Shown here piece by piece: positions 1 to 10,546 of a stretch of DNA of 64,000 nucleotides. The stretch covers positions 558,001-622,000 of the forward strand of contig NZ_CAADHL010000001.1 in NCBI RefSeq assembly GCF_900699045.1, written 5' to 3'. A program made the position numbers and the translations under genes. The notes below the pieces were generated by a model. The model was not told the DNA's origin. It saw only the letters and a program-made list of their open reading frames with translations, and did not search any database. The DNA comes from Candidatus Williamhamiltonella defendens. Lineage in GTDB: Bacteria; Pseudomonadota; Gammaproteobacteria; Enterobacterales; Enterobacteriaceae. Each line of letters begins with the position of its first letter. The first letter of the stretch is position 1.

Positions 1-362
1 AGGTGCAAGGAATATTAACGGGGTTTATTGATTTGGTTTTCTTCTGGCAAGATAAATTTTATCTTTTGGATTACAAATCTAACTGGTTAGGAACAAGCGC
101 TAAAGCGTATCATCGTCAGTCTATAGAACAGTCGATGGCCGAACATAGATATGATTTACAGTATCAATTATATACGTTAGCTTTACATCGTTATCTACGC
201 CATCGGATGCCGAATTATCAGTATGAACGCCATTTTGGTGGTATTATCTATTTATTTTTACGTGGGGTTAATAGCCAAACTTTGGGACAAGGGATTTTTC
301 ATTGTTGCCCATCATTTCAGCTTATTGAAGGACTGGATCAGCTTTTTAAAGGGGAAACATGA
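1..362 (+). CDS. recB: RecB, C-terminal nuclease end (partial)
   Basis: This is the last ~120 codons of exonuclease V subunit beta, the helicase/nuclease of RecBCD, which processes double-strand ends for RecA. The gene starts left of the window. The nuclease signature is visible: GFIDLVF, then DYKSN (the Asp and Lys of the RecB nuclease centre), then YDLQYQLYTLALHRYL and YLFLRG, all close to E. coli RecB. Its stop overlaps the recD start (ATGA, 359-362), so the two are translationally coupled as in enterobacteria. The intact nuclease end suggests that at least this part is functional. Confidence 0.95.
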   Translation, partial: VQGILTGFIDLVFFWQDKFYLLDYKSNWLGTSAKAYHRQSIEQSMAEHRYDLQYQLYTLALHRYLRHRMPNYQYERHFGGIIYLFLRGVNSQTLGQGIFHCCPSFQLIEGLDQLFKGET

Positions 363-2266
363 TGGGCGACAGAATGTCCATGATGGGCTTATTAAATCAA
401 GCCTTAGATAAAAAATTATTGCGTTTTCTTGATGTGCAATTTGCACAAATCATTGCTGCTCATCATTCACCTTTATTGCAACTTGCTTGTGCGATATTGA
501 GCTCAGATGCCGGTGCAGGACATGTTTGTTTACCCTTAGCTCGCTTATCCCCTGAATATTTTTTTGATGGCCGTCACCCTGAATTGGCTAAAGATGTATG
601 GCAAGCCGCCGGAAACCCAAATAAAAATGCATGGTTGAACGCATTTCAATCCTCCTCTCTCGTCGGTATAGGCACTTCACCAACCCCTTTGATCTTGGAA
701 AAAGAACGGCTTTATTTGCAAAGAATGTGGAAAAATGAAGGTCAAGTGATTCAATTTATTTCAGATTATTCTTTAGAAAAAATGACATACCATAAAAAAG
801 ATGAATATCGTCTCAAGCAGATCCTTGATAAACTATTCACTTCGCATGAATCTGATATTAACTTTCAAAAAGTGGCGGCTGCGGTGGCGATTACCAGTAA
901 AGTCGCTATTATTTCAGGAGGACCGGGGACAGGAAAAACCACCACAGTAGCGAAATTACTCACCGCCTTGATACGGCTGTCAGGAGAACGGACTTTACGT
1001 ATTGAACTTGCTGCGCCTACAGGAAAAGCCGCCGTACGTTTAACACAATCACTAGGAAACGCTTATCGTGCATTATCACTGAGCGAGAGAGAATCGCGGC
1101 GATTACCAGAAAAAGCTTGTACTTTGCACCGTTTACTGGGGGATTACTCTAAAGGACATCAATCTCGTTATCATAAAAATAATCCATTAGATCTGGATGT
1201 TTTAGTCGTGGATGAAGCTTCTATGGTGGACTTGCCGATGTTGGCCCGCTTAATTGATGCTTTACCTAACTTAGCCCAAGTCATCTTCCTTGGTGACAGG
1301 GATCAACTGGCTTCAGTAGAAGCGGGATCTGTATTAGGAGAAATTGGACACTTTTTATCTCTTGGTTACAGCACATCACGAGCGGAAGAATTAAATAGGC
1401 TGACAGGATATGATTTAAAAGGGCATCCAATAGAACATTTTCCAAATCTGTGTGTTGCTCATGTCTGTGATCACCTTTGTTTACTCAATAAAAATTATCG
1501 TTTTGATAAAAAATCAGGGATCGGTGAACTGGCGAAAGCCGTTAACTCAGGTGAGCATCATAAAGCGTACGCTATTTTAAGCGATGTCAATAAAAAATAT
1601 GTTGATATCATACAACATGCACTGAGTGATGCTAAAGATTACCAAAAATTACTGAAAGACTGCGTTTCGGCTTATCAGCCCTATCTTGAACTGATTCAAT
1701 ATGGAAAAGATCCTGAAACCATATTACATGCTTTCAATCGTTACCAACTGTTATGTGCACTGCGCACGGGTTTATTTGGTCTAGAGGGTTTAAATGCACA
1801 GATTGAAAAAACTTTATGTCATAGTGGTTTATTAAGCCTATCCCAAAAATCTTTCAATAATTTATGGTATTCCGGGCGACCTATCATGATAGAGTGCAAT
1901 GATAGTTCCTTAGGATTATCTAATGGTGATCTCGGCATGACTCTTTATAATCACTCAGGGGTCTTAAAAGTGTATTTTCAATTTTCAGATGGCTACATAA
2001 AATCCGTGCAACCAAATCGTTTACCCGCGCACAGTACGGCATACGCGATGACCGTTCATAAATCACAAGGATCTGAATTTGAACACACTGCATTGGTGTT
2101 GCCTGATCATTTTACCCCTATCGTCACCCGAGAACTGTTCTATACAGCTATCACTCGAGCTCGTCAAAAATTCACGTTATATTCCACTGATAAAGTATTG
2201 AATTATGCAATTCTCAATCCTACGCAAAGACGAAGTGGTTTAGTTGCACGATTAAAAGCTTTTTAA
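359..2266 (+). CDS. recD: RecD, exonuclease V alpha subunit (5'-3' helicase)
   Basis: RecD is the 5'-3' superfamily-1 helicase of RecBCD. At 635 residues it is slightly longer than E. coli RecD (608). Helicase motifs appear in order: Walker A GGPGTGKTTT near residue 190, Walker B VVDEASMVD, motif III FLGDRDQLASVEAG, then motif V TVHKSQGSEF and motif VI ELFYTAITRARQ close to the C-terminus. The ATG at 359 overlaps the recB stop, giving a classic recBD pair. In E. coli argA follows recD; here nrdR follows, so the chromosome is rearranged at this point. No frameshift or missing motif was seen. Confidence 0.97.
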   Translation: MMGDRMSMMGLLNQALDKKLLRFLDVQFAQIIAAHHSPLLQLACAILSSDAGAGHVCLPLARLSPEYFFDGRHPELAKDVWQAAGNPNKNAWLNAFQSSSLVGIGTSPTPLILEKERLYLQRMWKNEGQVIQFISDYSLEKMTYHKKDEYRLKQILDKLFTSHESDINFQKVAAAVAITSKVAIISGGPGTGKTTTVAKLLTALIRLSGERTLRIELAAPTGKAAVRLTQSLGNAYRALSLSERESRRLPEKACTLHRLLGDYSKGHQSRYHKNNPLDLDVLVVDEASMVDLPMLARLIDALPNLAQVIFLGDRDQLASVEAGSVLGEIGHFLSLGYSTSRAEELNRLTGYDLKGHPIEHFPNLCVAHVCDHLCLLNKNYRFDKKSGIGELAKAVNSGEHHKAYAILSDVNKKYVDIIQHALSDAKDYQKLLKDCVSAYQPYLELIQYGKDPETILHAFNRYQLLCALRTGLFGLEGLNAQIEKTLCHSGLLSLSQKSFNNLWYSGRPIMIECNDSSLGLSNGDLGMTLYNHSGVLKVYFQFSDGYIKSVQPNRLPAHSTAYAMTVHKSQGSEFEHTALVLPDHFTPIVTRELFYTAITRARQKFTLYSTDKVLNYAILNPTQRRSGLVARLKAF

Positions 2267-2296
2267 AAATCGAAGGAAGTTCTACTAAGGAGTTTT

Positions 2297-2770
2297 ATGT
2301 ATTGTCCTTTTTGTAATACCGTTGATACAAAAGTAATAGATTCTCGTTTGGTGTCTGAAGGGTCTAAAATTAAACGTCGACGCCAGTGTGCCATTTGTCA
2401 TGAGCGCTTTACCACCTTTGAGCACGCAGAGTTGGTGATGCCACGTGTTATAAAAAACAATAATCTCCTAGAGCCCTTTAACGAACAAAAATTACGCAGC
2501 GGGATGAGAAAAGCGCTGGGAAAGCGCCCTGTCAGTACAGATGCCCTTGAAACAGCTATTCATCAAATCAAATCTCAGCTTCTTTCAACCGGAGAACCTG
2601 AAATTCTCAGCAAAATGCTCGGGCAATTTGTGATGGAAGCCTTAAAAAAATTAGATAAAATTGCCTATATTCGTTTTGCTTCTGTTTATCGCAGTTTTGA
2701 AGATATCCGTGAATTTGGCGAAGAAATTGCTAAGCTTCAAGACAATCCCTCCCTCCATCGAAAGGATTAA
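2297..2770 (+). CDS. nrdR: NrdR, ribonucleotide reductase regulator
   Basis: NrdR is the zinc-ribbon/ATP-cone repressor that tunes ribonucleotide reductase genes to the dATP/ATP state. At 157 residues it is close to E. coli NrdR (149). The N-terminus starts MYCPFC and carries a second Cys pair (CAICHERF) about 28 residues later, which completes the four-Cys zinc ribbon. The ATP-cone follows ([17 protein letters not shown]...). A ribosome site (AAGGAG) precedes the ATG. It sits 12 bases before ribD, the usual nrdR-ribD pairing, but ribE/ribH and nusB do not follow here. Confidence 0.96.
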   Translation: MYCPFCNTVDTKVIDSRLVSEGSKIKRRRQCAICHERFTTFEHAELVMPRVIKNNNLLEPFNEQKLRSGMRKALGKRPVSTDALETAIHQIKSQLLSTGEPEILSKMLGQFVMEALKKLDKIAYIRFASVYRSFEDIREFGEEIAKLQDNPSLHRKD

Positions 2771-2782
2771 AGAAGGGCTATT

Positions 2783-3961
2783 ATGAAAAAAATACATTCT
2801 GCTAAATCTATGAAATGTCAGGATGAATTTTATATGTCTTATGCACTGAGATTGGCAAGTTTAGGTCGTTTTACGACCACACCTAATCCGAATGTGGGAT
2901 GTGTTCTCGTGCGTCATGGACACGTGGTAGGTGAAGGTTATCATTTGCGTTTGGGTGAGCCCCACGCAGAAATTCACGCCCTTCAAAAAGCGGGCCGTTT
3001 AGCAAAAGGCAGTGTGGCTTACATTACTTTGGAACCTTGCTGTCATTATGGAAAAACGCCTCCTTGTGTTGACGCCTTAATTAAAGCCGGCGTCAGGCGT
3101 GTAGTGATTGCAATCGAAGATCCTAATCCAGACATTGCTGGTAGAAGTTTGTATCAACTCAAGCAGGCTGGTATTGAAGTGACATCAGGAATTTTAAGCG
3201 CTGAGGCTCAAGATCTGAATCCCGGATTTTTAAAACGCATGCGAACAGGCTTTCCTTATATACAACTCAAAATAGCTTGTTCTCTGGATGGTCGTACTGC
3301 TATGGCATCGGGAGAAAGCCAATGGATAACCTCAGAGCAATCCCGTCAGGATGTACAGTTTTTCAGAGCGCAAAGCTCGGCCATTTTAAGTACAGGTGTC
3401 ACAGTGTCAGCAGACAATCCTGTCTTAACAGTACGCTGGGAATCACTACCGAAAAAAACTCAAGTTGTTTATCCTAGAGAGCGTTTACGTCAACCCGTTA
3501 AAATTATTTTAGACAGTCATCATAAAGTAACTCCTCAACATCAGGTCGTTCAACAACCAGGAACTTGCTGGCTCATTAGAACAAAAAAAGATTATCAAGA
3601 TTGGCCAAATCAGGTAGAACAATGGATCTTTTCTAGTATTCAATGGCCCGATAAAAAAAATGCGATTGATTTAGCGTCATTAATGACGGCATTAGCAAAA
3701 CGAGAAATAAATTTGATTTGGGTCGAAGCCGGTGCTGAGCTGGCAGGAGGATTATTAGAAGCGGGCTTAGTGGATGAATTGATTCTTTATATGGGACCCA
3801 AACTGCTGGGAAATACTGCTCGTGGATTATGCCAATTACCTGGATTACATAAATTGGAGAAGGCTCCCGAGTTTGTTTTAAAAGAGGCGAGACAAATTGG
3901 ACCAGACTTAAGACTACGCTTAAAACCTGATCCTGCTTTCTCAATATCAATTGGAAAATAA
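2783..3961 (+). CDS. ribD: RibD, bifunctional deaminase/reductase of riboflavin synthesis
   Basis: RibD carries out two successive steps of riboflavin synthesis: deamination of the diaminopyrimidine, then NADPH-dependent reduction of the ribosyl side chain. The zinc-binding deaminase motif is present (PHAEIHAL, then LEPCCHYGKTPPC), followed by the reductase half (SLDGRTAMASGESQWIT; LVDELILYMGPKLLG). At 392 residues it is longer than E. coli RibD (367), with an extra ~10 residues at the N-terminus. An internal Met just before the conserved part (codon 10) is an alternative start, although GAAGG before 2783 supports the upstream one. It is convergent with rnb. Confidence 0.96.
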   Translation: MKKIHSAKSMKCQDEFYMSYALRLASLGRFTTTPNPNVGCVLVRHGHVVGEGYHLRLGEPHAEIHALQKAGRLAKGSVAYITLEPCCHYGKTPPCVDALIKAGVRRVVIAIEDPNPDIAGRSLYQLKQAGIEVTSGILSAEAQDLNPGFLKRMRTGFPYIQLKIACSLDGRTAMASGESQWITSEQSRQDVQFFRAQSSAILSTGVTVSADNPVLTVRWESLPKKTQVVYPRERLRQPVKIILDSHHKVTPQHQVVQQPGTCWLIRTKKDYQDWPNQVEQWIFSSIQWPDKKNAIDLASLMTALAKREINLIWVEAGAELAGGLLEAGLVDELILYMGPKLLGNTARGLCQLPGLHKLEKAPEFVLKEARQIGPDLRLRLKPDPAFSISIGK

Positions 3962-3967
3962 AAACAT

Positions 3968-5899
3968 TCAGATGGGTCTTGCAATCAGATTTCGGGTATC
4001 TAACCGCACTTGCGCTAATTGAACTTCAATCATGTCCCCCTGGCGATAAATAATATCTTCATTCTTGTAAACTGTCCCCATTTCAGAATTGAATGCAATC
4101 TCACTACGGACAGAGTGAATCAAAGAAGCTGGAATAAAAGCCATGGCTCCGTTCTCCAACAAACGAACTCGAATGCCACCGCGAGTCATTTCCATAATTT
4201 TCGCGGAAAAAATTTTCTCACTGCCTGCTATAGGATTGAGATAACGAGCATAGAGCCAGTCGTTAATATCTCGCTCTGCCATTCGATTGGCACGGCGACG
4301 CTCTGCAATTAATTGGGATATATTTTCATCGAGCTTTTGCGCAGATCGATTAGCAATTACCATCTTTAACAATCGGTGATTAACCATATCACTGTATTTA
4401 CGAATCGGAGAAGTCCAAGTCGCATACAGAGGTAAACCCAAACCAAAATGTGGGCCTGGCTCAACACTCAATTCAGAAAATGCATGTAAACGCCGCAGGC
4501 GACTTTCAAGCGCTTCATTGCCTAACGCATCCAACTGACGGCGTAATTGACAGAAACCTTCTAATGTCAGTAAATCAGCAGGGAGAAATTCAATACCATG
4601 GATTTTGAGTATTTGTACGGCTTGTTTTACCAAAGCAGGATCAAAGCCCCTATGTACGTTATAAAAACCAAAACCTAAACAATCTCGTAAAATCACCGCG
4701 GCACAAATATTAGCCGCAATCATACATTCTTCAACTATACCATGAGCAATACGCCTTTCGTGCATAATGACATCAAGTACATTCCCGTTTTCATTGATCA
4801 CAAAACGATATTCTGAACGATTTTTAAAGACCAAAGCATGTTGCTGACGCCAATGATGTCTTACATCATATATATGTTTAAGCCATTGAATTTGTTTATA
4901 AATGTCAATATTAGGCGGCGCCGAATCCCCTTTATTTTCTAGCCAATCAGATACTTTGTTATAAGCCAGCTTTGCTTTTGAGGTGATCCAAGCGCTAGAA
5001 AAACGAATATCCTCACCTAAAGCGCCCTCAGGCGTAATGGTGACACGACAAACTAATGCAGGACGGCGTTGATCAGGGCGAAGTGAACAGATATCATCTG
5101 CAACTTCGCGTGGCAACATTGGGATATCAAATCCGGGCAAATAAGTTGTAAAAGCCCTCTGACGAGCCGCCGTATCTAATAAGCTATTTTCATCAATATA
5201 GGCAGTTGGGTCTGCGATAGCCACTATCAGCATGAAGGAGCCATTGCCAAGATCAGACACACAAAGTGCATCGTCCATATCTTCAGTGGAGGCGTTATCA
5301 ATAGTAATAAAATGTAAATCCGTTAAATCTTCACGTTCGGATTCGGTTTCATTGAGCGTCAATGGGCACATATCAGGCGGAGTACGTTCAAGATTATAAT
5401 GAGTTAAGGTCACCCACCAAGGCGCGAAATTATCTTCGCCATGAGCAATAAAAGCAGTAATCTCTGCTTTAAAATCTCGATCACCCTTCAGAGGATGCTC
5501 CCGCATTTCGGCAACGGCCCAATCTCCCTCTTCAAAAGAGTGTGCGATATCAGCAGATACATAACATAAAATAGCTTCTTTTAATAAAGGATGATCTGGT
5601 CTGATCAGAAAAAATGTCCCTCTTTTTTGTACACGACCTACAAAACGGGAGAGAAAAGGTTCTAACAGCGTTTCCGGTTGCACCATTTCACGATCTCTAT
5701 CGTTATATAGGCTGCCCTGTACACGATCGCCATGCATGACCTTTTTCATTTTTGAAGGAGGAATGAAATAACTTTTTTGCGCATCGATTTCAAGAAATCC
5801 AAAACCTTTTTCGGTTCCTTTAACGATACCTTCAATTTTGGGTGCTGAAACATGAAGTTGTTTTTTTAGCTTTTCAAGTAGAGGATTATTTTTAAACAT
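3968..5899 (-). CDS. rnb: RNase II, 3'-5' exoribonuclease
   Basis: RNase II degrades single-stranded RNA processively from the 3' end. I place the start at the ATG ending at 5899 ([16 protein letters not shown]), which matches the N-terminus of E. coli RNase II and gives 643 residues against 644. The frame is open 30 codons further upstream, but that stretch does not look conserved. Cold-shock RNA-binding domains come first, then the RNB catalytic domain with the acidic cluster [14 protein letters not shown], then a C-terminal S1 domain. It is convergent with ribD (6-base gap) and divergent from pepP. Confidence 0.96.
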   Translation of the reverse strand: MFKNNPLLEKLKKQLHVSAPKIEGIVKGTEKGFGFLEIDAQKSYFIPPSKMKKVMHGDRVQGSLYNDRDREMVQPETLLEPFLSRFVGRVQKRGTFFLIRPDHPLLKEAILCYVSADIAHSFEEGDWAVAEMREHPLKGDRDFKAEITAFIAHGEDNFAPWWVTLTHYNLERTPPDMCPLTLNETESEREDLTDLHFITIDNASTEDMDDALCVSDLGNGSFMLIVAIADPTAYIDENSLLDTAARQRAFTTYLPGFDIPMLPREVADDICSLRPDQRRPALVCRVTITPEGALGEDIRFSSAWITSKAKLAYNKVSDWLENKGDSAPPNIDIYKQIQWLKHIYDVRHHWRQQHALVFKNRSEYRFVINENGNVLDVIMHERRIAHGIVEECMIAANICAAVILRDCLGFGFYNVHRGFDPALVKQAVQILKIHGIEFLPADLLTLEGFCQLRRQLDALGNEALESRLRRLHAFSELSVEPGPHFGLGLPLYATWTSPIRKYSDMVNHRLLKMVIANRSAQKLDENISQLIAERRRANRMAERDINDWLYARYLNPIAGSEKIFSAKIMEMTRGGIRVRLLENGAMAFIPASLIHSVRSEIAFNSEMGTVYKNEDIIYRQGDMIEVQLAQVRLDTRNLIARPI

Positions 5900-6162
5900 A
5901 CTTGTCCAATGAGTTATATTATTTTGTAGTGTAATTTGGGTTGACAGTTTTACCTGAATGAAAAGCATACAGCAAGTGAGTCTTGTCATTTAAGACGGGC
6001 CTATGTAAGGTTGCGTCGTGTTAAATGATTGGGAGAGTTCTATCTAAGACAAATCAAATATCTCAATAATCTGGTTAAGCAGGATCATCGAAACGTGAAA
6101 AGATGCATACGATTGATACTATAGGCTTCACTTCTGCGTTAATTTATTCAAAGATATAATTT

Positions 6163-7482
6163 ATGATTACTTTAAAAGAATACCAAAAACGACGTCAAAA
6201 ACTACTGGAAAAGATGTTACCTGAGAGTGTAGCGCTAATTTTTTCTGCTCCTCAGGTCTTTAGAAGCGCAGATTCCGAATATCTTTATCGTCAAAACAGT
6301 TATTTCAATTATCTTTTAGGTTTTCATGAGCCAGCATCATTATTGGTGTTAGTCAAAAATAGTCAAAAAGAAACGCAGTCCATTTTATTGAATCGCGCTC
6401 GAGATCCCATTGCTGAAACTTGGTCTGGTGCTCGCTTAGGTCAAGAATTGGCTCCCAAAAAATTGGGGATTGATCAGGCTTTGCCGTTTGATGAAATAGA
6501 AAAACATCTTTATTTATTTTTAAAAAATCAAGAGGTTGTGTATCACGCACAAGGCCAATATGCGTATGCGGATGAAATATTTTTTTCAGCCTGCAAAAAA
6601 CTACGATCAAAATCACGCCAAAGTTCTAGTGTGCCACACGTGCTGATGGATTGGCGATCTTGTCTTGATGAAATGCGGTTATTAAAATCAAAAGAAGAGA
6701 TCAATGTATTGCGCAAAGCTTGTGAAATCAGCGCTCAGGCTCATATTCGTGCTATGAAAAAATGTCGTCCAGGCCTCTACGAATATCACCTAGAAAGCGA
6801 AATTCAGTACGAATTGAGTCAACGTGGCGCTCGTTCTCTAGCTTATAACAGTATTGTGGCGGCGGGTGAAAACGCTTGTATTCTGCATTACACTGAGAAT
6901 AAATCCAAACTCAATGCAGGGAATTTGGTGTTAATTGATGCGGGCTGCGAATACCAAGGCTATGCGGGTGATATTACAAGGACCTTACCTGTTAGCGGTC
7001 GATTTACCGCTCCACAGAAAGCGTTATATGACATTGTTTTAGCCGCCCAAAATAAAGCATTAGAGTTATACAAACCAGGTATCAGTATTCATGAGGTCAC
7101 CCAAGAAGTTACGCGTATCATGACAGCAGGTTTAATTAACCTCAGAATATTAAAAGGGAGTTTAAAAAAATTGCATGCTCAAAAAGCCTATAAGCCTTTT
7201 TTCATGCATGGGTTAAGTCATTGGTTGGGGATGGACGTACATGATGTCGGAGATTATGGCTCTGACAAAAAAAATCGCCCTTTAAAAGAGGGAATGGTAT
7301 TAACGGTGGAGCCTGGATTATATATTTTTTCGGACACGAAAGTGGCTGAGCAGTATAGAGGGATCGGCATTCGTATAGAAGACGATATTTTAATCACAAA
7401 AACAGGCAATGAAAATTTAACCGACGCTGTTCCGAAAGATCCCGAACTCATTGAATCTTTGATGTCATCTCATCAGGCATGA
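6163..7482 (+). CDS. pepP: PepP, Xaa-Pro aminopeptidase P
   Basis: PepP is a dimanganese enzyme that removes an N-terminal residue preceding proline. At 439 residues it matches E. coli PepP (441). The metal ligands are visible in their usual spacing: the two Asp of IDAGCEYQGYAGDITR, the His in HGLSHWLGMDVHD, the Glu in VEPGLYI and the Glu in IRIEDD. The stop overlaps the ubiH start (ATGA), preserving the enterobacterial pepP-ubiH order. The upstream ygfB is missing. Confidence 0.97.
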   Translation: MITLKEYQKRRQKLLEKMLPESVALIFSAPQVFRSADSEYLYRQNSYFNYLLGFHEPASLLVLVKNSQKETQSILLNRARDPIAETWSGARLGQELAPKKLGIDQALPFDEIEKHLYLFLKNQEVVYHAQGQYAYADEIFFSACKKLRSKSRQSSSVPHVLMDWRSCLDEMRLLKSKEEINVLRKACEISAQAHIRAMKKCRPGLYEYHLESEIQYELSQRGARSLAYNSIVAAGENACILHYTENKSKLNAGNLVLIDAGCEYQGYAGDITRTLPVSGRFTAPQKALYDIVLAAQNKALELYKPGISIHEVTQEVTRIMTAGLINLRILKGSLKKLHAQKAYKPFFMHGLSHWLGMDVHDVGDYGSDKKNRPLKEGMVLTVEPGLYIFSDTKVAEQYRGIGIRIEDDILITKTGNENLTDAVPKDPELIESLMSSHQA

Positions 7483-8666
7483 TGGGCGTTATTATTGTCG
7501 GCGGGGGCATGGTAGGCTCTACCTTAGCTTTGGCTGTGGCATACCTGACGCGTGGTCAGATTCCCATCAGACTGATAGAAGCTTTTGTGCCAGATCAAAA
7601 TACGTCTTCTTCTGATGATAACAGAGCGATTGTGTTAGCACATGGTACTTGCCAAGAGATTGAAAGATTAGGCATTTGGAAACTACTATCACATGACGCA
7701 ACGCCTATCAAAAACATTCACGTCAGCGATCAAGGTCAGTGTGGTTTTGTTCATCTCAGGGCTCAAGATCATCACATTCCTTTTTTAGGCCAAGTGTTGT
7801 CATTAAAGACGGCGCAAAATAAGTTATTTTCTTTATTAAAAAGCACGCCTAGTATTCAGCTTTATTGCCCTGCCCAGGTTTTACAAATATCTCGTACCCA
7901 AAAAATGGTGCGTGTTACATTAAATCATGGTGAAACCTTAGAAGCACCATTATTGATTGCGGCGGATGGCTCGCATTCTTCGCTTGCTCAAGCCTGCCAT
8001 ATTCAATATCAAAAAAAAGATTACCAGCAATTTGCTGTAACCACTCACATCCGCACAGAAAAAGCGCTAGGAAGTTGTGCTTTTGAACGCTTTACTTCTG
8101 AAGGGCCTCTGGCATTGTTACCGATTTCTCAGGAAGAAAGTGCTCTGATTTGGTGTCATTCTCAGGCTAACCGTTTTTTAGTAGAAGCTTGGAACGAAGC
8201 TAATTTCCTGCAGCAATTACAAAATACTTTTGGCTGGCGTCTTGGAAAGATACTGCAAATAGGGCCACGTTATAGCACGTCACTGTATTTGACGTGTGCC
8301 TCCAGGCATATCAGCCATCGCTTGGCATTAGTAGGGAATGCGGCCCAAACTTTGCATCCTGTTGCGGGTCAAGGGTTTAATCTGGGCTTAAGAGATACGA
8401 TGACTTTAGCTCAAATTTTAGCCAAAGCCGCGGCTAAAGGCGATGATTTAGGAGAATATTCCCTATTAAATCAATATCAAAGGCAACGACAAAAAGATCA
8501 ACAAAATATGATCACCCTGACTGAAGGATTGGTGCATTTATTTTCGAATGCCTTGAAACCATTGGTAGTGGCTCGTCATTTAGGGTTGATGACAATGGAA
8601 GAAGGGCCTTTTTTTGCGCATCTGTTGTCCCGCTTAACTTTAGGCTGGTCTCACCCGAGAGATTGA
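7479..8666 (+). CDS. ubiH: UbiH, FAD-dependent ubiquinone-ring hydroxylase
   Basis: UbiH hydroxylates the ring of the ubiquinone precursor. It is 395 residues long, with the FAD-binding GxGxxG-type N-terminus (VIIVGGGMVGSTLAL), the second FAD motif LLIAADGSHS and the third, ALVGNAAQTLHPVAGQGFNLGLRD. Two tandem ATGs (7479 and 7482) are possible starts; the first overlaps the pepP stop. UbiI, which follows in E. coli, is absent. The 3' end overlaps the last bases of the convergent aat pseudogene. Confidence 0.96.
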   Translation: MMGVIIVGGGMVGSTLALAVAYLTRGQIPIRLIEAFVPDQNTSSSDDNRAIVLAHGTCQEIERLGIWKLLSHDATPIKNIHVSDQGQCGFVHLRAQDHHIPFLGQVLSLKTAQNKLFSLLKSTPSIQLYCPAQVLQISRTQKMVRVTLNHGETLEAPLLIAADGSHSSLAQACHIQYQKKDYQQFAVTTHIRTEKALGSCAFERFTSEGPLALLPISQEESALIWCHSQANRFLVEAWNEANFLQQLQNTFGWRLGKILQIGPRYSTSLYLTCASRHISHRLALVGNAAQTLHPVAGQGFNLGLRDTMTLAQILAKAAAKGDDLGEYSLLNQYQRQRQKDQQNMITLTEGLVHLFSNALKPLVVARHLGLMTMEEGPFFAHLLSRLTLGWSHPRD

Positions 8667-9304
8667 GGCGACTAAACCCCTTTATGGAGTGAAACGCGTT
8701 GTGCCTGATCTAATAGCGATAAAAAATCGTTTCTAAGGATCTGTTCTGTTCCAAGAGAAGCGGTGTACGAATTTAATACTTAGCAGTCAATTTATTTTCC
8801 TCCTTTTTGCTTCAAATAATGCTAAAAATAATTTGAGCACTTTTAAAAGCATTATCTGTGATACTGAACATGGCTTTACCGAAAAACATCGCCCCTACCG
8901 ATATGCCATATAATCCTCCCACTAATTTATCCTTCATCTAAACCTCTATAGAATGAGCGTTACCCAATCGGTATAGTTGAAAATAGGCTTTATAATATCA
9001 GAGCTGATCCATGTGCATCTCGAGCGTTTTATAGCATAGGCAGCAATCACATCAGGAAAAACACAATTCAGGCTAAAGTGATAAGAACAACGTCCAGGTC
9101 AAATAAAACGTTTCATACTGCGGCTCATATGGCATTTTAAAAGTACGGCACGAGGATCAGGGGACCACCATAAAATAGGCTCACCTTCATTGAACCAGTG
9201 GAAATACTGTTTTGATATGCGACTAATAATCTTTTAGGGCGGAGATCTCCACTTGCAGCCAACAACCCATAGAAAAAAAGAAATACTATTATTATCAATC
9301 GCAT
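8651..9304 (-). pseudogene. aat: aat remnant (leucyl/phenylalanyl-tRNA-protein transferase)
   Basis: Reading the minus strand gives pieces in the order of the Aat protein. The start MMRLIIIV is followed by [16 protein letters not shown] (compare GDLSPARLLMAYQRGI in E. coli), a middle piece GNAHSIEV[15 protein letters not shown], then [27 protein letters not shown], and finally VLNSYTASLGTEQILRNDF. The frame changes several times and in-frame stops interrupt it, so no full product is possible. Aat adds Leu or Phe to proteins with N-terminal Lys or Arg, marking them for ClpAP. This remnant fills the otherwise empty space between ubiH and recA. Confidence 0.88.
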
Positions 9305-9423
9305 CATGAAATTAAACATGACATAAGATTTCAGATTCCAAATAGATATATAAAGTTTCTTTATCAAGGTAAAATAACCATCAATTATAAAAATCAATTT
9401 TAACTTATTCAAAAGGAATACAA

Positions 9424-10479
9424 ATGATCCAAGATGAGAACAAACAAAAAGCATTGACCGATGCACTTTCTCAAATTGAAAAACAATTTGGCAAAGGATC
9501 TATTATGCGCTTGGGTGAAGACCGTTCAATGGATGTAGAAACGATTTCTACTGGCTCACTTTCGCTTGATATTGCATTGGGGGCAGGCGGGCTTCCTATG
9601 GGGCGTATTGTTGAAATTTATGGTCCTGAATCATCAGGAAAAACGACGCTCACTTTACAAGTCATTGCTGCGGCTCAACGTGAAGGAAAAGTATGTGCAT
9701 TCATAGATGCAGAACATGCGCTGGATCCTATTTATGCAAAAAAATTAGGGGTCGATATCGATAATTTACTTTGTTCTCAGCCAGACACGGGGGAACAGGC
9801 GTTAGAGATTTGTGATTCGCTCACTCGATCTGGGGCTGTCGATGTGATCATCGTTGATTCTGTGGCAGCCCTAGTGCCTAAAGCTGAAATTGAAGGTGAA
9901 ATTGGTGATTCTCATATGGGGCTTGCCGCACGCATGATGAGCCAAGCCATGCGTAAATTGGCCGGCAACCTAAAAAATGCTAATACCCTGCTGATTTTTA
10001 TTAATCAAATTCGGATGAAAATAGGGGTTATGTTTGGCAACCCTGAAACCACGACAGGTGGAAACGCTCTTAAATTTTACGCTTCAGTACGTTTAGATAT
10101 TCGCCGAGTTGGAGCTATTAAAGAGGGTGAAATAATCATTGGGAATGACACTCGAGTTAAGGTCGTTAAAAATAAAATTGCTGCCCCTTTTAAGCAGGCA
10201 GACTTTCAAATTCTTTATGGTGAAGGCATTAATACCCATGGTGAATTGATTGAGTTAAGCGTAAAACACCAATTAGTTGAAAAATCGGGTTCTTGGTATA
10301 GCTACAATGGTACTAAAATTGGCCAGGGTAAATCGAATGTCACTGAATATCTAAAAACCAATCCATCCATTGCAGCTGAGCTGGATAAAATATTACGTAA
10401 TAGATTATTAAACCCAGGGTGTGAAAAAGATACAACAACTTTGGATAAAAGCTATCATGAAAATAGTACTACATTTTAA
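9424..10479 (+). CDS. recA: RecA recombinase
   Basis: RecA forms the nucleoprotein filament for homologous recombination and normally triggers LexA cleavage. At 351 residues it is almost the length of E. coli RecA (353). Walker [11 protein letters not shown], the following [10 protein letters not shown] and the loop region [15 protein letters not shown] are intact. The last ~25 residues diverge from the acidic E. coli tail (here [19 protein letters not shown]). A ribosome site (AAAGGAA) precedes the ATG. No LexA box of the CTGT-N8-ACAG type is seen in 9305-9423, and recX does not follow. Confidence 0.98.
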   Translation: MIQDENKQKALTDALSQIEKQFGKGSIMRLGEDRSMDVETISTGSLSLDIALGAGGLPMGRIVEIYGPESSGKTTLTLQVIAAAQREGKVCAFIDAEHALDPIYAKKLGVDIDNLLCSQPDTGEQALEICDSLTRSGAVDVIIVDSVAALVPKAEIEGEIGDSHMGLAARMMSQAMRKLAGNLKNANTLLIFINQIRMKIGVMFGNPETTTGGNALKFYASVRLDIRRVGAIKEGEIIIGNDTRVKVVKNKIAAPFKQADFQILYGEGINTHGELIELSVKHQLVEKSGSWYSYNGTKIGQGKSNVTEYLKTNPSIAAELDKILRNRLLNPGCEKDTTTLDKSYHENSTTF

Positions 10480-10489
10480 CAAAATACAG

Positions 10490-10525
10490 GACATCTTAAA
10501 ACTTTAATCAGTTTTTGAAGATGTC
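10490..10525. terminator. Hairpin between recA and perM
   Basis: The arms GACATCTT (10490-10497) and AAGATGTC (10518-10525) pair perfectly, with an inner AAAAC/GTTTT pairing extending the stem. There is no clean U-run after it, so it may be a weak terminator or an mRNA-stabilising structure that separates recA from perM expression. Confidence 0.5.
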
Positions 10526-10546
10526 TACTAAACGGAGCTTTCCTTG

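Noticed and set aside
9137-9466. 109-codon minus-strand open frame overlapping the recA start
   Set aside because: Its second half is the N-terminal piece of the aat remnant and the first half is read-in from the recA leader; not a separate gene.
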